From positions 1 to 37,679 of the forward strand of contig DXAV01000037.1 in the NCBI GenBank assembly GCA_019116805.1: a DNA stretch of 37,679 nucleotides. The letters run 5' to 3'. The notes under the pieces were generated by a model. The model was not told the DNA's origin. It searched no databases and saw only the letters and a program-made list of their open reading frames with translations. The stretch's first letter is position 1. Every line of letters begins with the position of its first letter. Shown in pieces: positions 31,857-37,679 of this stretch. Position numbers and translations under genes: made by a program. This DNA comes from Candidatus Bacteroides merdavium. GTDB lineage: Bacteria > Bacteroidota > Bacteroidia > Bacteroidales > Bacteroidaceae.

Positions 31857-34706
31857 TTATTCGAACTTACCGTAGCGAGTAGGCAGCAGTTTACGATCGC
31901 CTAACGTGTTGTCCACACGAGCTACGTTTACCCAGAACTTGTTTTCGCGGACAGCCTCGGTGGGATAAGCAGCCTTCTGACGAGTATAACTATGTTCCCA
32001 CTCATCAGAAACGACCTCGTATTCAGGGTGAGGAGCGTTGAGGAGAACATTGTCAGTTTTGTCAGCTCTGCCCTCCTTTACTTCCTGTATTTCTTCCCAA
32101 ATGTGGAGCATTACGTTCACAAAATTATCCAGCTCGGCCAAGCTTTCGCTCTCGGTAGGTTCTATCATTAACGTGCCGTGTACAGGGAAAGAAAGAGTAG
32201 GTGCGTGATAACCATAGTCCATCAGTCGTTTGGCTATATCGTTTTCACTAATTCCTGTCTCTTCGTGTATTTTACGGCATTCCAATATCATCTCGTGTCC
32301 TACGAAACCTTGTGCACCACGATAAACGATGCCATAAGTGTCTTGTAGGCAGGCTGCGAGGTAGTTGGCATTGAGGATGGCGGTACGCGTGGCACGTGTC
32401 AACCCTTCAGTACCCATCATGCGGATATAGCCATAGGTGATGGGAAGGATACCTGCACTGCCATAGGGAGCTGCAGATACTTCGTTGGCTGAGTTGCCGA
32501 AGAGGGTATGGCCCGGGAGGAAGGGAACCAGATGGGCTGCTACACAGATGGGGCCTACGCCGGGACCACCTCCACCGTGAGGTGAGGCGAAGGTCTTGTG
32601 GAGGTTCAGATGGCATACATCGGCGCCGATGAAGCCGGGATTGGTCAGACCTACCTGTGCGTTCATGTTGGCACCGTCCATGTAAACCTGTGCGCCGCAG
32701 GCATGGATAATCTTGCAGATTTCTACGATTTCAGTTTCGAAGATGCCGTGGGTCGATGGATAGGTAATCATCAGAGCTGCCAGTGAGTCCTTGTTCTCTT
32801 CGGCTTTGAGGCGCAGGTCGTCCATGTCCACATTGCCTTGTTCGTCGCAGGCGCAGGTTACGGTAGTGAAGCCTGCCTGTACCGCACTGGCCGGATTGGT
32901 ACCGTGGGCCGAAGCCGGGATAAGTATCTTGTTACGGTGTCCCTGTTCGATGCTTTCCAGGTAAGAGCGGATGACGCGTAAGCCTGTGTATTCGCCTGCG
33001 GCTCCGGAGTTGGGTTGGAGGCTGACACCGGCAAAGCCTGTGATAACCTTCAGTTCTTCGCTGAGGTTGTGGATAAGTTCACGGTATCCTTCTGCCTGGT
33101 CTTCGGGTACCAGCGGATGGAGATTCATGAATTCGGGGCGGCTTAGGGGAAGCATTTCGGCGGCGGCGTTGAGCTTCATGGTGCACGAACCGAGGGAAAT
33201 CATGGAGTGGGCTAGCGAGATGTCCTTACGGTCGAGGCGTTTGATGTAGCGCATCATTTCAGTCTCTGTATGGTAGAGGCTGAACACTTCATGCGTCAGA
33301 TAGGAGCTTTGGCGGCGGAAGGCTTTGGGCAGTGTGCAGGCGTCGGGCATGTCGCTTGCCTGGGGAGCTTCTACGCCTGCGGCGATGGCAAAAATGGCGA
33401 GCAGGGTGTTGACAGCAGCTAGGTCGGTGGTTTCGTCAATGCTCATACCCACATCGCCGTTTTCGAAGTAGCGGAGGTTCACTTCCTTGCTTAGGGCGAT
33501 GGTACGTATCTGCTGGGCAGAGATGCTTTCTGGTAAAGCAAAGCGTAGGGTGTCGAAATAAGCCGGATTCATCTGTGTGTAGCCCAGTTTAGTAAGTGCC
33601 TTTTCCAGGAATGTAGCAATACTGTGGATGCGTGCGGCAATGTCATGGAGGCCTTCCTGGCCATGATAGACGGCATAGAAGCCGGCCATCGTGGCGAGCA
33701 ATGCTTGGGCGGTACAGATGTTGGAAGTTGCCTTTTCGCGTTTGATGTGTTGCTCGCGTGTTTGCAGAGCCATGCGGTAGCACAGCTTGCCGTACTTGTC
33801 CTTGGACCATCCGATGATGCGGCCCGGCATGTTACGCTTGTATTCATCGCGGGTGGCGAAGTAGGCTGCCGAAGGTCCACCGTAGAACATAGGGGTGCCC
33901 AGTCGTTGGGTGGATCCGAAAACAATATCTGCCCCCCATTCACCCGGAGGAGTTAGCAGTGCCAGACTCAGGATATCAGCGGCTACCGCTACTTTGCATC
34001 CGGCTGCATGTGCCTGTTCTACGAAGGTACGATAATCTTCCACACATCCGTTAGCATTAGGATATTGAAGAACGCAAGCGAAAACTTCAGGTGTAAGCTC
34101 GGCTTCATTATATTTGCCTGTACGCAGGATAATACCTTGAGGTATGGCGCGGGTAGTCATGACGGCCAGTGTCTGGGGGAAGATGGCTTCGTCCACGAAG
34201 ACTACGTTTGCCCCATCTTTTTGCTGTTGGCGAGAACGCAGGGCATACATCATGGTGACAGCTTCGGCAGCTGCGGTAGCTTCGTCCAGTAGTGAACAGT
34301 TGGCCAATGGCATGCCTGTCAGGTCAGATACGGCGGTCTGGAAGTTCATCAAGGCTTCGAGGCGGCCTTGTGAGACTTCGGTTTGGTAAGGCGTATAAGA
34401 GGTGTACCACACAGGATTTTCAAAAACATTGCGTTGAATGACTGCGGGTGTAATAGTGCCATACCATCCCATACCGATATAGGTGGTGTAGAGTTTGTTT
34501 TTGGAAGCGAGTTTGGCGATGTGTTGTGCAAACTCGTATTCGGTCATGGGTTGTGGTAAATCTAATGGCTTTTTCAGTCGGATGTTTGCAGGAATGGTCT
34601 TGTCTATCAGTTCGTCAAGGCTATTTACTCCTATTTTGCGGAGCATTGTTTCTTCATCTTTTGGTCCGATACCGTTGTGGCGTCGGGATAAAAGGTCGTT
34701 TATCAT
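31857..34706 (-). CDS. gcvP: Glycine dehydrogenase (decarboxylating), P-protein of the glycine cleavage system
   Basis: The 949-residue PLP enzyme is the fused form of GcvP, with both halves in one chain. It decarboxylates glycine and passes the aminomethyl group to the lipoyl H-protein. The N-terminus, with SRRHNGIG and KIGVNSLDELIDKTIP, is typical. The PLP lysine is Lys704 in LNLHKTFASPHGGGGPG. The preceding glycine-rich and histidine segments (SAHGTNPASA, YMDGANMNAQVG) are present. The other cleavage genes (gcvT, gcvH, lpd) are not in the window. No glycine riboswitch-like tandem fold was noticed upstream, where only a 55-base gap separates it from the MBL gene. Confidence 0.97.
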   Translation of the reverse strand: MINDLLSRRHNGIGPKDEETMLRKIGVNSLDELIDKTIPANIRLKKPLDLPQPMTEYEFAQHIAKLASKNKLYTTYIGMGWYGTITPAVIQRNVFENPVWYTSYTPYQTEVSQGRLEALMNFQTAVSDLTGMPLANCSLLDEATAAAEAVTMMYALRSRQQQKDGANVVFVDEAIFPQTLAVMTTRAIPQGIILRTGKYNEAELTPEVFACVLQYPNANGCVEDYRTFVEQAHAAGCKVAVAADILSLALLTPPGEWGADIVFGSTQRLGTPMFYGGPSAAYFATRDEYKRNMPGRIIGWSKDKYGKLCYRMALQTREQHIKREKATSNICTAQALLATMAGFYAVYHGQEGLHDIAARIHSIATFLEKALTKLGYTQMNPAYFDTLRFALPESISAQQIRTIALSKEVNLRYFENGDVGMSIDETTDLAAVNTLLAIFAIAAGVEAPQASDMPDACTLPKAFRRQSSYLTHEVFSLYHTETEMMRYIKRLDRKDISLAHSMISLGSCTMKLNAAAEMLPLSRPEFMNLHPLVPEDQAEGYRELIHNLSEELKVITGFAGVSLQPNSGAAGEYTGLRVIRSYLESIEQGHRNKILIPASAHGTNPASAVQAGFTTVTCACDEQGNVDMDDLRLKAEENKDSLAALMITYPSTHGIFETEIVEICKIIHACGAQVYMDGANMNAQVGLTNPGFIGADVCHLNLHKTFASPHGGGGPGVGPICVAAHLVPFLPGHTLFGNSANEVSAAPYGSAGILPITYGYIRMMGTEGLTRATRTAILNANYLAACLQDTYGIVYRGAQGFVGHEMILECRKIHEETGISENDIAKRLMDYGYHAPTLSFPVHGTLMIEPTESESLAELDNFVNVMLHIWEEIQEVKEGRADKTDNVLLNAPHPEYEVVSDEWEHSYTRQKAAYPTEAVRENKFWVNVARVDNTLGDRKLLPTRYGKFE

Positions 34707-34761
34707 GGTGGTAAATATTTAAGATGGTAAATTGGTTCGTTGATTGCAAGTCATTTCCTTA

Positions 34762-35400
34762 TTATCTGAAAAATGGATTTTCAGCTTTTTCGATACCGAT
34801 GGTAGTAGGAGCACCATGGCCGGGATAGACAATAGTTTCAGTAGGAAGAACGAACAGGCGGCTGCAAATGTGCTCGATGAGTGTATCGAAATTGCCCCCT
34901 GCCAAGTCGGCTCGTCCAATACTTCCTTGGAAAAGAACGTCGCCAGAAAACATGCAGTGTTCTGCCGCACAATAATAAACCAGACTTCCTGGAGAATGGC
35001 CAGGCACATGGATACATTCCAATTGTGTATGGCCGAAGGTGATAATATCACCATCATATAGATATTTCCCTAGGGGAACAGGTTCTTCCTGCAATTGAAA
35101 GCCGAACATACGGCTTTGCTTGGGAGCATTTTCTATCCAGAACTCATCTGCTTGGTTTGCTTCAGCCTTCAGACCGAATTCTTTCAGCATGAAAGGATTG
35201 CCGAAGATGTGGTCCAAGTGTAGATGTGTGTTCAACAAGTGTTTCACCTGGAGCTCATTGCCTTTGATAAAGTCTTTCAGGGCCTGTTTCTCTTCTTCGT
35301 AGAAACAACCGGGGTCTATGACCACCGCTTCGTTGGTTTCATCCCATAGCAAATAGCAATTTACGGGAAACATATTGAATTCAAATCTTTTTATTTTCAT
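34762..35400 (-). CDS. MBL-fold metallo-hydrolase (glyoxalase II-like)
   Basis: The 212-residue protein has the metallo-beta-lactamase metal motif THLHLDH (58-64), an earlier AVVIDPG, and later HVPGHSPGSLVYY, GDVLFQGSIGRADL and PGHGAPTTIG segments. These supply the remaining metal ligands of the glyoxalase II/YcbL-like group. It is short for a full glyoxalase II, lacking the C-terminal substrate-binding domain, as in the YcbL type. A thioester or related hydrolase is likely, but the substrate is unknown. It lies between rsmG and gcvP on the same strand. Confidence 0.92.
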   Translation of the reverse strand: MKIKRFEFNMFPVNCYLLWDETNEAVVIDPGCFYEEEKQALKDFIKGNELQVKHLLNTHLHLDHIFGNPFMLKEFGLKAEANQADEFWIENAPKQSRMFGFQLQEEPVPLGKYLYDGDIITFGHTQLECIHVPGHSPGSLVYYCAAEHCMFSGDVLFQGSIGRADLAGGNFDTLIEHICSRLFVLPTETIVYPGHGAPTTIGIEKAENPFFR

Positions 35401-35449
35401 AGCTTTTCCTTTTTGTTCCTGTTTTGTTTTTAAGCTGTGGTCAAAACCT

Positions 35450-36070
35450 TTATCCTGCTACATAAACGACTTTTTTCGTCTGGAAAAATTCTTCGTCGAA
35501 ATAGTCGCTCAAATTCCATATGGTGGTTTTGTTTCGGAAAGGCAAGGTTTCGTGCTCGAGTTCACCTCCTTTCAGGCAGATAAGGCCATTAGGTAAGGCG
35601 TTTTGCTGATGTGTGGAGAAATTCTTTCGTACGATTTTCATTAAATCGGCCAATGGCATCACGGCACGACTCACGACAAAGTCGTACGTGTCTTTTACTT
35701 CTTCGGCTCGTGCGTGGCTGAAGATTACATTTTTAAGTCCGATGCTGTGGGCTACTTCTGTTGCCACACGTACTTTTTTTCCGATACTGTCCACCAGATG
35801 AAACTTGACGTCGGGGAAAAAGATGGCCAGTGGAATACCAGGAAATCCACCTCCTGTACCCAAGTCCATGACTTTGGATCCGGATTTGAAGCGTATCACT
35901 TTGGCTATGCCCAGCGAGTGGAGTACATGGTGTTCGTACAGGTTACCGATGTCTTTGCGTGAAATGACGTTGATTTTGGCATTCCACTCCGTATAGAGCC
36001 CCTCCAGGGCGGCAAACTGTTCTTTTTGTTTTTCGTCCAGTTCGGGGAAATATTTTAATAGCAATTCCAT
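35450..36070 (-). CDS. rsmG: 16S rRNA (guanine-527-N7)-methyltransferase
   Basis: The 206-residue SAM-dependent enzyme methylates G527 of 16S rRNA in the 30S decoding region. Its SAM motif is VMDLGTGGGFPGIPLAIFFP. The lead-in YTEWNAKINVISRKD and the following FVVSRAV are RsmG hallmarks. Loss of this modification is known to give low-level streptomycin resistance in several bacteria. It starts 5 bases after the DUF3298 lipoprotein stop, so the two are translationally linked. The N-terminal helix and length fit the family. Confidence 0.95.
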   Translation of the reverse strand: MELLLKYFPELDEKQKEQFAALEGLYTEWNAKINVISRKDIGNLYEHHVLHSLGIAKVIRFKSGSKVMDLGTGGGFPGIPLAIFFPDVKFHLVDSIGKKVRVATEVAHSIGLKNVIFSHARAEEVKDTYDFVVSRAVMPLADLMKIVRKNFSTHQQNALPNGLICLKGGELEHETLPFRNKTTIWNLSDYFDEEFFQTKKVVYVAG

Positions 36071-36075
36071 AGGTC

Positions 36076-36918
36076 TCAGTTGATTTGGCTGATGATGGTG
36101 TTTTCGTTCAACAAATGTCTTACGGCATCGTAAGGAAGTTTGATTTGAATGGCTCCCATCACGTAAGGAGCTATTTCATAGATGTTATAATGAAAAGTGA
36201 TACCATCTGAACTGAGGAAGAAGTTTTCTGTAGGAGCCAGTTCTCCTGTACTGGTGTATCCCATATCTTCCAGCTCTTCGTGGGTAGTCACTTGGTTGTC
36301 GGCCATCAGTTGGTTCCAAAGTAAATCAGTCAATGCGTCTTTGTAGGTGGGTACGAACAAATCGTCCAAGCGGATGGGAGTCAGAGTGTCCAGCCGCAGG
36401 TTGAGATAGGAAGTCATATAAACGCCGTGTGCTCCACCGGTGTACTCGTTGTAATCGACACGATAAACCAGCAAGTTACCTTGATACTGCTGAACATGTC
36501 CTTCTATACCTTTATAATATGAGTACCAGCCTCCGATACTTGCCGAGTCCTCGACGGACTCTTGGATGTACATCGGTTCTAGGTCTTTGCGATAGTTTTC
36601 GATGTAGCTTTCTGCATATTTATCAGGTACAGCTTCAGGAGTCATCTCCATATATTTGTCTCCGAAAGACATGGAAAGAAAATATTTGTTCACGCTGTCC
36701 TTCATTTGTTCGTCGGATGCCTTCGTCGCGTAGGTGAAATTGACGGTGATGTTGCAGGCAGGCTTGGTTGTGTCTCCGAAAAGGTGTGCCTTTTGGTTTA
36801 CCTGAATACTGTCGAAGATGAAGTTACCCGTATGCTGGTTCACTATGTTATTGCACGAGAAGAAAAAGCAACTTGTTGCAAGCAGAATGACAAATAGGAT
36901 AACAGAATGTTTTTTCAT
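36076..36918 (-). CDS. DUF3298/DUF4163-containing lipoprotein
   Basis: The 280-residue protein has a lipoprotein-type signal with Cys17 (LATSC) or Cys22 (FFSC) as candidate lipid sites. The rest matches the DUF4163-DUF3298 pair seen in RsiV/PdaC-like proteins. The N-terminal beta-rich part (about 35-135) has YTEWNA-unrelated hydrophobic strands, then VDYNEYTGGAHGVYMTSYLNL, the clearest family block, and LFVPTYKDALTDLLWNQL and IYEIAPYVMGAIQIKLPY at the C-terminus. In RsiV these domains bind lysozyme, but no such role can be read here. It is first in the string leading to rsmG, with a promoter element 48 bases upstream of the ATG. Confidence 0.85.
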   Translation of the reverse strand: MKKHSVILFVILLATSCFFFSCNNIVNQHTGNFIFDSIQVNQKAHLFGDTTKPACNITVNFTYATKASDEQMKDSVNKYFLSMSFGDKYMEMTPEAVPDKYAESYIENYRKDLEPMYIQESVEDSASIGGWYSYYKGIEGHVQQYQGNLLVYRVDYNEYTGGAHGVYMTSYLNLRLDTLTPIRLDDLFVPTYKDALTDLLWNQLMADNQVTTHEELEDMGYTSTGELAPTENFFLSSDGITFHYNIYEIAPYVMGAIQIKLPYDAVRHLLNENTIISQIN

Positions 36919-36966
36919 ATCAGTTTTTATTTATAAAACAATAATCGGTTGTCAAAACGATACCGA

Positions 36967-36974
36967 CAAATATA
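36967..36974 (-). promoter_or_regulatory. Bacteroidota -7 promoter element (TATATTTG) for the DUF3298-rsmG string
   Basis: On the minus strand TATATTTG fits TAnnTTTG and lies 48 bases before the DUF3298 ATG. No TTTG lies at the expected -33 spacing. Confidence 0.45.
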
Positions 36975-37047
36975 GAATTATTTACTCAATCCGTGTATAA
37001 TCGGACTGTTTTTTTTCTGGAGTTTCTGTCTGAATGTTAGGTTGGGT

Positions 37048-37677
37048 TTAACTGTTACGATACTCTTGTGGACTCATTCCGACGTGGCGTTTGAAGTATT
37101 TGCCAAAGAATGAAGCACTGGGAAAGTTGAGCGAATAGGCTATCTCTTGCACTGTCATGTCCGTTGACTTTAATTTGGATTTTACGTCTATTAGGACGAC
37201 ATGGGCTATAATGTCAAGGATGTTTTTTCCTGTCACTTGCTTGATGGTGGTACTGAGATGTTGGAGGGAAATGCCCATCTTGTCGGCATAAAACTGGGCA
37301 CGACGTTCGTGCGTATAGTTTTCGATGACGAGTTGCACTAATTTTCGGCAGATTTCTTCTTTTCGGCTTTGTAATTTTTCACTTTGAATGGGATTGTCGC
37401 TATACATTTTGTCTATAGCATATAACATACCTTTCAATGTATGGCGGGTCAATTCTTCATCCATCGTATAAACACCTGTGGTAATACGGCCCAGCAGGCT
37501 GAAGTAGTCTTGGAAATAAGAGGCTATAGTGGGTTCTATGTGCAGGACAGGCGAACGCAGGATAGACGGCATGGAGTGAAGTGTTGACTGAACGACGTTT
37601 ACCTTGGAAATACATTGCTCTGAAAAACCTACAAAACCAATACGTACTTTTTCTTTTTGAGAATAGAACTGGATAGA
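37048..37677 (-). CDS. AraC-family transcriptional regulator, N-terminus cut by the window edge
   Basis: The frame is open to the right edge with no stop, so the N-terminal start lies outside. The visible 209 codons end in an AraC-type DNA-binding domain (last about 100 residues). The first helix-turn-helix is around FYADKMGISLQHLSTTIKQV. The second is VQEIAYSLNFPSASFFGKYFK, followed by RHVGMSPQEYRNS. The earlier part (IGFVGFSEQCISKVN and on) is a helical linker and the end of a sensor-like domain. A shorter in-frame start at 37572 exists, but homologous-looking sequence continues upstream of it. The target is not evident; the next gene, 129 bases away, is transcribed in the same direction. 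Confidence 0.88.
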   Translation of the reverse strand, partial: SIQFYSQKEKVRIGFVGFSEQCISKVNVVQSTLHSMPSILRSPVLHIEPTIASYFQDYFSLLGRITTGVYTMDEELTRHTLKGMLYAIDKMYSDNPIQSEKLQSRKEEICRKLVQLVIENYTHERRAQFYADKMGISLQHLSTTIKQVTGKNILDIIAHVVLIDVKSKLKSTDMTVQEIAYSLNFPSASFFGKYFKRHVGMSPQEYRNS

Positions 37678-37679
37678 TC

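Noticed and set aside
34707..34761. Glycine riboswitch before gcvP
   Set aside because: The gap is only 55 bases, too short for the known aptamer, and shows no supporting structure.

Overview
The window reads as chromosomal DNA from a gut-type Bacteroidales bacterium close to Bacteroides or Phocaeicola. The evidence is a Bacteroidota-type nqr operon, many short intergenic regions carrying the Bacteroidota promoter element TAnnTTTG about 25-50 bases before starts, lipoproteins with acidic residues after the lipidated cysteine, an HAE1 efflux operon with its own TolC-like lipoprotein, and an rsmG-MBL-gcvP-NUDIX gene string. The genus cannot be fixed from sequence reading alone. No integrase, transposase, phage gene, CRISPR array, rRNA or tRNA was seen. 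This is mostly housekeeping chromosome, not an island.

Layout. 1-752: the 3' end of a carboxyltransferase/pyruvate carboxylase B-type gene whose biotinyl domain lacks the biotin lysine. 871-3573: a divergent pair, an Omp85-type barrel (minus) and a secreted C1 peptidase (plus). 3783-9648: the complete nqrABCDEF operon for the Na+-pumping NADH:quinone reductase. 9677-9888: a strong terminator followed at once by seven copies of a 22-bp tandem repeat. 9918-12597 (minus): FKBP isomerase, a four-helix membrane protein, an ECF sigma factor and a DUF4377-like lipoprotein. 12881-15086 (plus): a secreted TraB-like protein and a DbpA-type RNA helicase. 15368-18764: serC, serA and a DUF1015 protein, a serine-biosynthesis cluster. 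18881-20594 (minus): patatin-like phospholipase and a voltage-gated-type K+ channel. 20738-26420 (minus): a three-gene RND efflux operon, with a divergent AraC regulator at 26680-27597. 27604-28728 (minus): glycerate kinase. 28817-31166 (plus): an IMPACT/YigZ protein, a HpaII-family nuclease-like protein with no methyltransferase beside it, and a nitroreductase. 31291-36918 (minus): a DUF3298 lipoprotein, rsmG, an MBL hydrolase, gcvP and a NUDIX hydrolase. 37048-37677 (minus): a truncated AraC regulator.

How the genes work together. nqrA-F is a complete respiratory Na+ pump. serC-serA make phosphoserine from a glycolytic intermediate, glycerate kinase feeds the 2- or 3-phosphoglycerate pool, and gcvP breaks down glycine, so much of the window touches C3/C1 metabolism, though in separate transcription units. 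The RND operon and its divergent regulator look like a self-contained efflux locus. No obviously new multi-gene system was found. The most unusual items are the 22-bp repeat array, the lone HpaII-like gene, the lysine-less biotinyl domain, DUF1015 coupled to the serine genes, a SerA with lysine where histidine is usual, and several long nested hairpins between genes.
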